A DNA stretch of 64,000 bases, taken from an uncultured Prevotellaceae bacterium (GTDB lineage: Bacteria > Bacteroidota > Bacteroidia > Bacteroidales > Bacteroidaceae). Positions 18,690-26,581 of this stretch are shown in pieces (position 1 is the stretch's first letter; every line of letters starts with the position of its first letter). The notes under the pieces were generated by a model. It did no database searches, was not told where the DNA came from, and saw only the letters and a program-made list of their open reading frames with translations. The stretch lies in contig CAMVOK010000003.1 of the NCBI GenBank assembly GCA_947169115.1, forward strand, positions 62,001 through 126,000, read 5' to 3'. Position numbers and translations under genes: made by a program.

Positions 18690-20090
18690 TCATTTATTGC
18701 TTATGAAGTTCTCGACTTCGTCGATGTGGTAGGGGATGATTTGTTTGCCCAACATACGGCAGCCGTCTTTGGTGATGAGGATGTCATTCTCCAGACGGAT
18801 TCCTCCAAAGTCCCTGTAGGCTTCGATTTTATCGAAGCACAAGAAGTCCTTGTTGATTCCCTTGGAGCGCCAGTCGTTGATGAGGGCAGGTATGAAGTAG
18901 ATGCCCGGTTCGTCGGTCATCACCCATCCTTCTTGTAGGCGACGGCCACAGCGCAGGCAGTTCGTTCCGAATTGTTCCAGATTGGGGCGCACCTCGTCGT
19001 CGAATCCCACGTAGATTTGTCCCAGTCCCTCCATGTCGTGGACGTCCATGCCCATCATGTGGCCAAGGCCGTGGGGGAAGAACATGGCGTGTGCGCCGGC
19101 TGCTACGGCCTCGTCCACGTCGCCCTTCATCAGTCCGAGTTCCTTCAGGCGTTCCGTCATCAGGCGAGCCACACCGAAGTGTACGTCCCACCACTTCACA
19201 CCGGGTTTGGCCAGTGCGAGAGCGTGGTCGTGACAATCCACCACAATCTGATAAATCTCCTTCTGTTTTTGGGTGAACTTTCCACTGATGGGTGTCGTTC
19301 GGGTATTGTCTGAGCAGTAGTTTTCGTTGGTCTCTGCTCCACAGTCGCACAGCATCAGCCTTCCAGCCTCCAGGGGGCGTGGCGAGGGATAGCCGTGCAT
19401 GATTTCGCCGTGCATCGACAGGATGCTGGGGAACGAGACGATACAGCCTTTGGAAGATGCGATTCCCGATATCCGTCCTGCAATTTCCTGTTCCGTCACG
19501 CCCGGGGCGCACATCCTCATGGCTGTGGTGTGCATTTCGTAACCGATGGCGCAGGCACGTTCTATTTCCTCAATTTCGCCTTGCGACTTCACGGCTCGCT
19601 GGTCAATGACGGCCTTTATCAGTTCCACACTGGCCGCCTCGCGTTGCTTTGAGGGGTGAATGCCGGTGAGATCCATGATTTGAATCATAAGGTCGTATCG
19701 ATAGGGAGGCAAGAAGTGTCTCTGTCTGCCCTGTGCTTTCGCCTCCTCTACCAATACGGCCAATTGTTTCATGGGCCCACTGTGAGCTACACCGGCCTGA
19801 GCAGCCATGTCGGCCACAGAATCTACCGAACCGAACCATACGATATCCTCAATGTCGATGTCGTTGCCTATTAGCCATTCCTGACCAGAATCCGCATCAA
19901 TAACCCCGACCAGTCCGTCGCGATGTAGTCCGAAATAGTAGAGGAAAGTAGAATCCTGACGGAACTTGTACCCATTGGAGGGATAGTTTACGGGTGAGTC
20001 GTTGTTGCCGAACAGTACAATCAGTCCGTGGCCAACTCGCTCAGCGAGTATGCGTCGGCGTTCAATGTAGGTTTGTTTGTCGAATAGCAT
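18690..20090 (-). CDS. pepP: Aminopeptidase P family (Xaa-Pro) metallopeptidase
   Basis: A 466-residue M24B peptidase that removes an N-terminal residue preceding proline. Residues about 1-170 form the N-terminal creatinase-like domain (FDKQTYIERRRILAERV...). The pita-bread domain shows the five metal ligands: the first Asp in LCDCGAETN, the second in CSDNTRTT, His in FFPHGLGHMMGMDVHD, Glu in VMTDEPGIYF and Glu in GIRLENDIL. The start is the ATG of MLFDKQ. A longer reading frame exists upstream, but it would cross the TATCTTTG promoter at 20116-20123. There is no signal peptide, so the protein is cytoplasmic. It is divergent from the TonB-dependent receptor gene. Confidence 0.93.
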   Translation of the reverse strand: MLFDKQTYIERRRILAERVGHGLIVLFGNNDSPVNYPSNGYKFRQDSTFLYYFGLHRDGLVGVIDADSGQEWLIGNDIDIEDIVWFGSVDSVADMAAQAGVAHSGPMKQLAVLVEEAKAQGRQRHFLPPYRYDLMIQIMDLTGIHPSKQREAASVELIKAVIDQRAVKSQGEIEEIERACAIGYEMHTTAMRMCAPGVTEQEIAGRISGIASSKGCIVSFPSILSMHGEIMHGYPSPRPLEAGRLMLCDCGAETNENYCSDNTRTTPISGKFTQKQKEIYQIVVDCHDHALALAKPGVKWWDVHFGVARLMTERLKELGLMKGDVDEAVAAGAHAMFFPHGLGHMMGMDVHDMEGLGQIYVGFDDEVRPNLEQFGTNCLRCGRRLQEGWVMTDEPGIYFIPALINDWRSKGINKDFLCFDKIEAYRDFGGIRLENDILITKDGCRMLGKQIIPYHIDEVENFISNK

Positions 20091-20115
20091 AATAAGGCAA
20101 GTTAGATTTGTCGGA

Positions 20116-20123
20116 CAAAGATA
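20116..20123 (-). promoter_or_regulatory. -7 box of the aminopeptidase P gene
   Basis: TATCTTTG on the minus strand, 26 nt before the ATG. It fixes the short start. Confidence 0.65.
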
Positions 20124-20177
20124 ATGTTTTTTTCCGATAAATACAACATGAGAAGCCGAAGTTCTAATATATTTTTG

Positions 20178-20185
20178 TACCTTTG
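20178..20185 (+). promoter_or_regulatory. -7 box of the TonB-dependent receptor gene
   Basis: TACCTTTG, 31 nt before the ATG at 20216; divergent from the aminopeptidase box 55 bp away. Confidence 0.65.
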
Positions 20186-20215
20186 TGCCCGTAACCATTA
20201 AATAATGAAAAAGAT

Positions 20216-22111
20216 ATGAGGGCAAAAGGACTAATGGCATTATTGATGCTAAGCATAAGTATTTCGGCCCATGAAGTGCAGGATACCGTGCAAATGACCG
20301 AGGTGGTTATCGACCAGCGTCATAGTGCTGCCGAAATGCGCAACCTTCCGCAGAGCGTCAGTAATGTATGGCGCGAACAGTTGACCGAAGCCTATCGCCC
20401 TTCGGTGATGCCGACACTGACAGAGCTTGTTCCCGGCCTCTTCATCCCCGGACGTGGCATGATGGGTTATGGGGTCAACTCGGGTGGAGCCGGTGGCATC
20501 TTGATGCGCGGTTTGTCGAGTGGCAGTGCGCAGTTGCTCGTCTGCATCGACGGCGAACCGCAGTATAGTGGCATCTATGGCCATTCGGTGGCCGACTTTT
20601 ACCAGACTCATGCCGTCGAACGAGTGGCCGTTCTTCGTGGTCCTGCTTCGGCTCGCTATGGCTCCAATGCCATGGGCGGTGTGCTGGATCTCACCACCCG
20701 CCAGGTAGGTCGCGACTTGGTCGCGACAAACGTAACATTGGGGGCTGGCAGCTACGCCACCGTGCAGGCCGAGGCTACGAATCAGGTTCACAAGGGAGCC
20801 TTCTCGTCATTGGTCACGGCTCAGTATAACCGTTCCGACAACCATCGCCCCAACATGGGCTTTCAGCAGGCAGGGGGTATGGCAAAGTTGGGGTATCGCT
20901 TCAGTCGCCACTGGAATGCTTCGGCTTTGGCCGACATCAACCACTTCTACACCGAACTTCCGGGAACGACGGCGAAACCGATGTTCGACAACGAGCAATG
21001 GATTTTGCGCGGTTCTGCCAACATGAGCCTCCGTAACATGTATCTTCGTCCCGACCGGATAAGTACCCAGGGAGCCTTGAGCATATACACCAACTTCGGT
21101 CGGCATAAGATAGACGACGGAACGGCCAGTCCTGCCACTCCCTCGACAAGTTATTTCCGAAGTAGTGACAATGTGGCTGGGTTCTCGGCTTCTCAGCGTG
21201 TAGATTTCTTCAAGGGCAACCGCACCACCTTCGGCCTCGACTATCAGCACATCTACGGTAGGGCTTACTATACCGATAAGGTTACGGGCAACGAACTTCC
21301 CCCCTCGCTGGCCAGTGGCAAGAGCCATCGCAACGAAGTGGCAGGCTATGTCGATTTCTACCAGAAGGCCACCAGCTGGCTGACGTTGGATGCCACCCTG
21401 CGTGTCGACTATCATAGTGTGGCCGGCACCGAACTTGTTTCCCAGGGAGCCTTGCTCTTCCGCCCCATGAAGGACGGTGAACTGAAGGCAGCCGTTAGCA
21501 AGGGTTTCCGTAACCCCACCATGCGCGAACTCTATCTCTACAAGCCCGCCAATGGAGATCTGGGTCCCGAACGGCTGATGAACTACGAACTCTCGTGGAA
21601 GCATTGGCTTCTGGGCGGTGCCTTGTCCTACGGAGTGAATGTCTTCTACATGAAGGGAACAGACATCATCCAGACGGTCACGGTGAATGGTGCCATGCTG
21701 AACTCCAACGTTGGCGAGGTGGAGAACTGCGGAGCCGAACTGGTGGCCGACTACCGTGTTAACGACAACTGGAGTGTAACCACCAACCATTCGTATCTCC
21801 ACATGGAGAATCCCATCCTCACGGCTCCTACCTATAAGGGCTATGTCGGTTTTGGCTACAGCGGATTCGACGACCGTTTCCACTGCCGCGCCGGCCTTCA
21901 GTACGTTGCCGGACTCTACACCCAAGTGGGAGCCCAGGAGCAGAAGGAGAACTACTGCCTCTTCTCGGCTTCGGTCAGTCATCGTGTATGGAAGGGCTTA
22001 ACCCTTTGGCTGCGTGGCGAAACCCTCATTGGGGAGCGTGACTACGAGACCATTCTGGGCTATCCCATGCCCCATGCGACACTCATGGCAGGCTTGAGTT
22101 GGGACTTTTAG
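20216..22111 (+). CDS. TonB-dependent outer-membrane receptor
   Basis: A 631-residue outer-membrane active transporter. It has a signal peptide (MRAKGLMALLMLSISISA), a TonB-box-like segment (DTVQMTEVVI, about 23-32), and a plug domain containing LVPGLFIPGRG, ILMRGLSSGSAQLLVCIDGEP and VERVAVLRGPASARYGSNAMGGVLDL, the hallmark of BtuB/FepA-type plugs. A 22-stranded barrel follows and ends in a terminal Phe (GLSWDF). It lacks the N-terminal carboxypeptidase-like domain of SusC proteins, and no SusD gene adjoins it. It therefore more likely imports a metal chelate, haem, cobalamin or similar cofactor than a polysaccharide. The substrate cannot be decided here. A small gene of unknown function follows. 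Confidence 0.92.
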   Translation: MRAKGLMALLMLSISISAHEVQDTVQMTEVVIDQRHSAAEMRNLPQSVSNVWREQLTEAYRPSVMPTLTELVPGLFIPGRGMMGYGVNSGGAGGILMRGLSSGSAQLLVCIDGEPQYSGIYGHSVADFYQTHAVERVAVLRGPASARYGSNAMGGVLDLTTRQVGRDLVATNVTLGAGSYATVQAEATNQVHKGAFSSLVTAQYNRSDNHRPNMGFQQAGGMAKLGYRFSRHWNASALADINHFYTELPGTTAKPMFDNEQWILRGSANMSLRNMYLRPDRISTQGALSIYTNFGRHKIDDGTASPATPSTSYFRSSDNVAGFSASQRVDFFKGNRTTFGLDYQHIYGRAYYTDKVTGNELPPSLASGKSHRNEVAGYVDFYQKATSWLTLDATLRVDYHSVAGTELVSQGALLFRPMKDGELKAAVSKGFRNPTMRELYLYKPANGDLGPERLMNYELSWKHWLLGGALSYGVNVFYMKGTDIIQTVTVNGAMLNSNVGEVENCGAELVADYRVNDNWSVTTNHSYLHMENPILTAPTYKGYVGFGYSGFDDRFHCRAGLQYVAGLYTQVGAQEQKENYCLFSASVSHRVWKGLTLWLRGETLIGERDYETILGYPMPHATLMAGLSWDF

Positions 22112-22139
22112 AAACGGACAATAAATATATTAGAAGAAG

Positions 22140-22388
22140 ATGAGAGAATATATTCCTAATTACACCAAGGAGTACTGTGAGGAGCAATTGAAGTGGTTTG
22201 AGGAGCGGATGGACAAATTGCCCAAGGAGTTTCAAATCAACGAATCGAGCTATTCGCCCGATTTACGATATACCATAAGCGGTTTCATAAAGACGTTGCG
22301 TAACAACAAACCCTGTGTGACTTTTTCCGGTTATCTGGAAACGCTGTTGAGAATCAAGGAAAAACTTCAGGCACAGGGCATCGACTGA
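22140..22388 (+). CDS. Small conserved-looking protein of unknown function
   Basis: An 82-residue, charged, probably helical cytoplasmic protein without a signal peptide. Its composition (many aromatic and charged residues, for example EEQLKWFEERMDKLPKEF) and normal codon use argue that it is real. It begins 28 nt after the TonB receptor stop and is probably co-transcribed. I do not recognise the family. Confidence 0.6.
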   Translation: MREYIPNYTKEYCEEQLKWFEERMDKLPKEFQINESSYSPDLRYTISGFIKTLRNNKPCVTFSGYLETLLRIKEKLQAQGID

Positions 22389-22397
22389 GGAGTTCCC

Positions 22398-22955
22398 TCA
22401 GTACACACGGCAAACTCCCACATAGCGGCGAGCGTAGTAATCTTCGTCGGAACGACTGACTATTACGCCATACTGGGTGCTGGCGTGGATGAAAGTGAAC
22501 GTGTCCGTCTCACGGTCAACATCCACGACAATGCCCACGTGGCCGACGGTGTGCCCTGCCCGCGAACCCGTGAAGAAAACGAGGTCGCCTCGTCTCATTT
22601 CGCTTCTTTTTATGCGTGCGTTTTTGGCGTATTGGTCGCGCGACGAGGCACCGATGGTGTGTCCGAACTGCTTGAAGACGTAACCCGTGAATCCCGAACA
22701 GTCGAAGGCGTGCGGTCCTTTCGCACCACTGCGGTAGCGTGCTCCCAGATGCGAGAGGGCTTCGTCCATGATGCGCTTGACGAACGACTCGCTGACTTCT
22801 TTCTGTATGGTCACTTTGCTGGCAATGGGACTAATGTCCTTCATTCCACGGCCTATGGGAGCCTTAGGCACAATCTGGTCTTGCCCCCTCGCAAGGGTGG
22901 GACAGCATAGCAGGGCGAAAAGGAGCAATTTATATGTTAATTGAACATCTATCAT
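22398..22955 (-). CDS. Exported NlpC/P60 peptidoglycan hydrolase
   Basis: A 185-residue C40 peptidase that cleaves peptidoglycan stem peptides. It has a signal peptide (about residues 1-24). The catalytic domain shows nucleophile Cys86 in FDCSGFTGYVF, His139 in VGHVGIVV and the third polar residue His157 in FIHAST. The length is typical of a minimal single-domain enzyme. The first codons (from MIDVQ) overlap the end of a dispersed intergenic repeat that also precedes the lipoprotein gene at 44305. The clostripain-like gene lies upstream on the same strand, about 200 nt away. Confidence 0.9.
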   Translation of the reverse strand: MIDVQLTYKLLLFALLCCPTLARGQDQIVPKAPIGRGMKDISPIASKVTIQKEVSESFVKRIMDEALSHLGARYRSGAKGPHAFDCSGFTGYVFKQFGHTIGASSRDQYAKNARIKRSEMRRGDLVFFTGSRAGHTVGHVGIVVDVDRETDTFTFIHASTQYGVIVSRSDEDYYARRYVGVCRVY

Positions 22956-23142
22956 TTACCATTTAATCATTTACCATTTACCATTTAACGTCCCGCATTT
23001 ACCATTTACCAATTTGTTGTGAGAAGTGAGAGGAGAGAAGAGAGAGAAATGTATTAGACTGGATGACAAGTTGCAAAAGTGACCTCTCTCCTCTATCCTC
23101 TCTCCTCTATCTTCTCTCCTCTAAATCCCTAAACCTCTAAAC
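22935..23142 (-). repeat. Dispersed intergenic repeat, copy A
   Basis: Contains, in order on the minus strand, GTTTAGAGGTTTAGGG, a 14-bp minisatellite (AGAGGAGAGAGGAT type), a unique core ending in CTAATACAT (core about 23049-23111), GAGAAGTGAG-type repeats, then ATTTGGTAAATGG-type repeats reaching the NlpC start codon. Copy B at 44122-44314 has the same order. Confidence 0.85.
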
Positions 23143-23153
23143 TTCTCACCATT

Positions 23154-24320
23154 TCATTCCCTCCATCCGCTGTCGCGATACCAGTCGGTCTTGGGGAAAG
23201 CTTGGTTCAGCTGGTTGCGCCCCTCTATGGGAATGTAGAAGGACAGACCAACGGCATGTTCGCTGTCCGAGATAATCGGCACGATAACGCTGGAGTATGC
23301 TGTCAGCCACGAATGGGGGAGGTAGTAGTGGGGCACGGCACGGCGGAAGACTTCGAGCCAGGCTGCGTAGTCGTTGTTGTCCAGCCACAGCGCCATGGCA
23401 CTGCCGATGTCGAAATATTCAGGTTTCCAGATGGTGGTTGCCGAATAGGCACAATAGGTTTGTATGCCCGAGGTGGGGTAGGTCTCCATTTCCCGGATGT
23501 GCGGAGCCGTGGCTGCCGCCAGGGCTTCCAGTTCGCTGGTGCGCACGGTGGAGAGCACAACCCCGTTCTCCATTTCGTAGGCATTGTGGTAGGTCTCGGC
23601 TATCCGCCAGCAGTCGTCGGTTGTGGCGAACAGGTCCGACATAATTTGGTCATACGGCGCCCCCCTGCCCGGGATCTCGGCCGGGGAACCGATGCACCAG
23701 TCCGTAACCCTCCGCAGTTGGTAGGCCACCTCCACGCCCTGCATGAAACAGGCATCGAAGAACACGTAGTCCCAGTGCCTGCCCGTGTTCTCCATCACAT
23801 GTGCCAGGGTGGAGATTTCCATCTCCGTTCCGAGGTTCGACAGTGTGTTGCTGCCGTTGTCGATGCCGATGGTGCGTGCCCGTGGCGGAGTCCATCCGCT
23901 TCCGTGCGACCACAAGACCAGTCCGTAGTGCTGTGCAGGGCATTTCGTCGTGATGTATGCCAACACGTTTTGCATGGTGGCACTGTCCGTGCTGACGGGG
24001 TCGGTGTCGTACTGGTGAAGCACCTCCTCGCCTCCTTGTCTGCTGAGAGAGAGTATTCTCGGTTTCTCGTTGCTCTCGCTGTCGTCGTAGTAGATGACCA
24101 GACGGCAGTTGTCGGGTATCTTGCTTGCGCCCAGGCGCATCTCGTTCAGGTCACTTTTGACATAGCTGGAGAGCGAGTTCTCCCCCATGATATAGACCAC
24201 CACCACGCGCTCCGACATGGGGTAGGGCGCATCCTCACTGTCAGGGTACTTGTCCTTGTGACAGGCCACGCTCAGCACTGCCGCCACAATCATCAGCAAG
24301 TATGATACACACGATTTCAC
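23154..24320 (-). CDS. Clostripain-like (C11) cysteine peptidase lipoprotein
   Basis: A 388-residue lipoprotein with lipidated Cys20 in AVLSVACHK. The caspase-like C11 fold is recognised by catalytic His139 in LVLWSHGSGW and Cys191 in VFFDACFMQGVEVAYQL, each after the expected hydrophobic strand. C11 peptidases cleave after Arg or Lys and in Bacteroidales act at the cell surface or in the periplasm. The gene is divergent from the histidine kinase gene and followed by copy A of a dispersed repeat. A weak box (TAACTTCG at 24325-24332) is the only promoter candidate. Confidence 0.88.
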   Translation of the reverse strand: MKSCVSYLLMIVAAVLSVACHKDKYPDSEDAPYPMSERVVVVYIMGENSLSSYVKSDLNEMRLGASKIPDNCRLVIYYDDSESNEKPRILSLSRQGGEEVLHQYDTDPVSTDSATMQNVLAYITTKCPAQHYGLVLWSHGSGWTPPRARTIGIDNGSNTLSNLGTEMEISTLAHVMENTGRHWDYVFFDACFMQGVEVAYQLRRVTDWCIGSPAEIPGRGAPYDQIMSDLFATTDDCWRIAETYHNAYEMENGVVLSTVRTSELEALAAATAPHIREMETYPTSGIQTYCAYSATTIWKPEYFDIGSAMALWLDNNDYAAWLEVFRRAVPHYYLPHSWLTAYSSVIVPIISDSEHAVGLSFYIPIEGRNQLNQAFPKTDWYRDSGWRE

Positions 24321-24397
24321 GTTGCGAAGTTACAAAAAATAAGGCAATAAATCACCATCCTGCGCGTTATAAATAGGTAAATAGTCACAAATAGCCC

Positions 24398-25558
24398 ATG
24401 ATTTGGACAGACAGAGTCAGGCAGGTGAAAATCCTGTTGGTCATAAGTGCCGTGGTCATAGCCGTGGCCTCGTTGGTGGTGTCTCATCTGCTGGTGCAAG
24501 ACCTTGTGGAGGAGGAGCGCAACAACGTGGAGGTATGGGCCGAGGCCATGCGCTCGTTCAACAAGGCCGACGAGAACACCGACCTCTCGCTGGTGCTGAA
24601 GGTGCTGGGAAGCAACAACAACATCCCCGTCGTCATCATCGACGACGAGGGACAGGTGCTCGACTACCGCAACCTGACGGTGAAGGAGAAGTCTGACACC
24701 AAAGCCGCCGAAACCATTGCACGTCGTGCCCGTTCCATGAAGGAAGCCGGCAACTACTTCCACATCTATCTCGACAATACGGGAGAGTACATCGACGTTT
24801 GTTTCGGCGAAAGCATGATGCTCCGTCGCTTGGCCTACTATCCCTACGTCCAGCTTGGCGTCGTACTCATCTTTGTCGTCGTCTCCATCTTTGCCCTTCT
24901 GAGCAGCAAGCGTGCCGAACAGAACAAGGTGTGGGTGGGACTCTCCAAGGAGACGGCTCACCAACTCGGAACCCCCATCAGCAGCCTCATGGCCTGGGTG
25001 GAAGTACTTAGGGAGACCTACCCCAATGACGAACTCATCCCCGAGATGGACAAGGACGTGCGCCGCCTGCAGCGCATAGCCGAACGCTTCTCCAAGATAG
25101 GCTCCCTGCCCGAACCCAAGCCCGAGAACCTCAACGATGTCGTGGAGAATGTGGTGCAGTACATCGGTCGCCGCACCTCCAACAAGGTGCAGCTCCATGT
25201 CGATATGCCCGAGCATCCCCTCATCGTCAGCATCTCTGCCCCCCTCTTCGAGTGGGTCATCGAGAACCTCTGCAAAAACGCCATCGACGCCATGGAAGGC
25301 CGCGGAAGCATCACCCTCCGTGCCCGCGACGAGCAGGACTGCTTCTCCGTAGAGGTCACCGACACCGGCAAGGGCATTGCCAGCAAGAACTTCAAGAACG
25401 TCTTCATGCCCGGCTTCACCACCAAGAGCCGCGGCTGGGGCCTCGGTCTCTCCCTCGCCAAACGCATCGTTGAGGAATACCACCGTGGGCGCATCTTCGT
25501 CAAAAGTTCCGAACTCGGAAAAGGCACCACCTTCCGCATCGAACTGAGGAAGACGTGA
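24398..25558 (+). CDS. Membrane sensor histidine kinase, orphan
   Basis: A 386-residue kinase with two membrane helices (about 10-32 and 150-170) around a periplasmic sensor of about 115 residues. The phosphoacceptor is His188 in KETAHQLGTPISSL, with Gln-Leu-Gly instead of the usual Glu-Leu-Arg after the His. The HATPase domain shows the N box (ENLCKNAIDAM), G1 (DTGKGI) and G2 (GWGLGLSLAKRIVEEY). No response regulator is adjacent, so the partner is unknown. The last codons are duplicated 450 bp downstream, which suggests that the present C-terminus (ELRKT) replaced an older one (ELKKSA). Confidence 0.9.
   Translation: MIWTDRVRQVKILLVISAVVIAVASLVVSHLLVQDLVEEERNNVEVWAEAMRSFNKADENTDLSLVLKVLGSNNNIPVVIIDDEGQVLDYRNLTVKEKSDTKAAETIARRARSMKEAGNYFHIYLDNTGEYIDVCFGESMMLRRLAYYPYVQLGVVLIFVVVSIFALLSSKRAEQNKVWVGLSKETAHQLGTPISSLMAWVEVLRETYPNDELIPEMDKDVRRLQRIAERFSKIGSLPEPKPENLNDVVENVVQYIGRRTSNKVQLHVDMPEHPLIVSISAPLFEWVIENLCKNAIDAMEGRGSITLRARDEQDCFSVEVTDTGKGIASKNFKNVFMPGFTTKSRGWGLGLSLAKRIVEEYHRGRIFVKSSELGKGTTFRIELRKT
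25512..25547 (+). repeat. 36-bp direct repeat, left copy (kinase 3' end)
   Basis: Identical over 36 bp to 25971-26006. It encodes the end of the kinase ATPase domain (LGKGTTFRIEL). Confidence 0.9.
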
Positions 25559-25644
25559 AGAAATCGTCTCTTCTGTCACTGCTCGTAAGAAATCATGTCG
25601 AAAGCATGTTTTTTGCCACAAAGGCTGAATTTATCGTCCATTCA

Positions 25645-25676
25645 TTTGGCATTTCTCTCGGTTTGCACTATATTTG
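25645..25676 (+). promoter_or_regulatory. Extended promoter of the small gene at 25697
   Basis: TTTG (25645-25648), 20-bp spacer with TCTCTCGGTTTGCAC, then TATATTTG (25669-25676). It has the same extended layout as the promoters at 11831 and 52443. Confidence 0.7.
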
Positions 25677-25696
25677 CAGCAACAATAGTAAAAGTT

Positions 25697-25933
25697 ATGT
25701 GTACAGTTACCTTATCTTACGATCGCAACAATGCCTTGGCACGACGCAAATTGTCAACATTGCTTAGCTCGGGATTGTTTGTGGAGAAGAGGACCGGCAC
25801 GCGGCAACGCAGGGATGCGCTTGCCGAACATCGCAGTGAAGTGGAGGACTTCATGGCTGCATCGAAACGTAGTATGTCATCTGTGATGTTTGGGTTCCAT
25901 CAAAACAAAGTACTTCAACGAGATAGTGGATAA
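25697..25933 (+). CDS. Small protein of unknown function bracketed by the 36-bp repeat
   Basis: A 78-residue protein starting MCTVTLSYDRNNALARRKL, preceded by a good promoter that places the start here rather than at ATGs further upstream. The beginning (beta strand with TVTLSYD, then an amphipathic helix ARRKLSTLLSSGLF) recalls small Bacteroidales proteins of the ribbon-helix or antitoxin-like type. The remainder (KRTGTRQRRDALAEHRSEVEDF) is highly charged. I see no toxin partner. The gene lies wholly between two copies of the kinase 3' end, so it seems to have arrived as a unit. Confidence 0.55.
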   Translation: MCTVTLSYDRNNALARRKLSTLLSSGLFVEKRTGTRQRRDALAEHRSEVEDFMAASKRSMSSVMFGFHQNKVLQRDSG

Positions 25934-25970
25934 GGTCATTGCTTCTGTGTTTTGACCTTTACACTTTTCT

Positions 25971-26020
25971 AACTCGGAAAAGGCACCACCTTCCGCATCG
26001 AACTGAAAAAAAGTGCATGA
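25971..26020 (+). pseudogene. Orphaned duplicate of the histidine kinase C-terminus
   Basis: Codons for LGKGTTFRIELKKSA and a stop. The first 36 bp match the kinase 3' end exactly, then the sequences diverge (LKKSA here, LRKT in the intact gene). This is probably the original gene end, separated by the inserted 420-bp module. Confidence 0.75.
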
Positions 26021-26036
26021 ATATGAGTTAAAAGTT

Positions 26037-26204
26037 CATTCGATGAATAATTTTTAATCTTTAATTTTTAATATTTAATTCTTTTTTGTACCTTTGCAGT
26101 CCGTTAAGGTGCAGTGCGCCTCGATTCGACGTGAAAATCGTAAATCGTAAATCGTTAAATCGTACATAGATTGTAAATAGTAAATAGTTAAATAGTAAAT
26201 AAAA
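26037..26204. repeat. AT-rich short-period repeats before rpmF
   Basis: Tracts of aatttttaatctttaat-type and cgtaaatcgtaaat / tagtaaatagttaaa-type 7-8 bp units. Between them, around 26092-26095, is a CTTTGCAG sequence after TGTAC (TACCTTTG at 26089-26096), a probable rpmF promoter. Confidence 0.6.
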
Positions 26205-26384
26205 ATGGCACATCCAAAAAGAAGACAGTCCAAGACAAGGACCCGCAAAAGAAGAACTCACGACGGAGCCGTAGCTCCAACGCTGGCCGTATGCCCCAAC
26301 TGCGGTGAGTATTACATCTATCACACCGTATGCCCCGCTTGCGGTTACTATCGTGGTAAAGTAGCTATTGAGAAAGAAGCTTAA
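26205..26384 (+). CDS. rpmF: 50S ribosomal protein L32
   Basis: I read a 59-residue protein beginning MAHPKRRQSKTRTRKRRTHD, the conserved start of L32, followed by two CxxC zinc-finger motifs (CPNC and CPAC) and ending GKVAIEKEA. L32 is a structural zinc-ribbon protein of the large ribosomal subunit. In many bacteria rpmF lies just before the fatty-acid gene fabH, as it does here. The probable promoter TACCTTTG lies about 110 nt upstream, with a repetitive leader between. Confidence 0.96.
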   Translation: MAHPKRRQSKTRTRKRRTHDGAVAPTLAVCPNCGEYYIYHTVCPACGYYRGKVAIEKEA

Positions 26385-26429
26385 TCTGGAAACGAAGTTA
26401 AAAAGGAGTTAAAGAGGAGTTAAAGGGGG

Positions 26430-26537
26430 AGTTAAAAGGACGATAGTATAAAACTGGTTGATAACATTTTCCGCTCGGCTTTACCGCCTGGAATTATCAA
26501 AAGTATCGTCCCTTTAACTCCTCGGCCAAAAGGCCGA
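26430..26537 (+). other. Long imperfect hairpin between rpmF and fabH
   Basis: 26430-26446 pairs with 26504-26520 (16 of 17 bp). Inside it, ttgataa (26458-26464) pairs with ttatcaa (26494-26500), and the apex contains CCGCTCGGCT. A second perfect hairpin (tcggccaaaaggccga, 26522-26537) follows. This may act as an attenuator or terminator for rpmF, or stabilise the 3' end. Confidence 0.5.
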
Positions 26538-26581
26538 TAACTCCCCTTTTACTCCTTTTTTTTACTCCCCTTCTTGATATT

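Noticed and set aside
20091-20240. Fifty-residue N-terminal extension of the aminopeptidase P
   Set aside because: It would cover the gene's own TATCTTTG promoter and the divergent TonB-receptor promoter, and its sequence is not peptidase-like.
24317-25621. A 434-codon frame antisense to the histidine kinase, and similar long antisense frames opposite fabH (26549-27739), der (42468-44012), parC (54850-55989) and glyS (60947-62224)
   Set aside because: Third-position G/C bias of the real genes keeps the opposite strand open. These frames lack motifs and start signals, while the sense genes have complete families.
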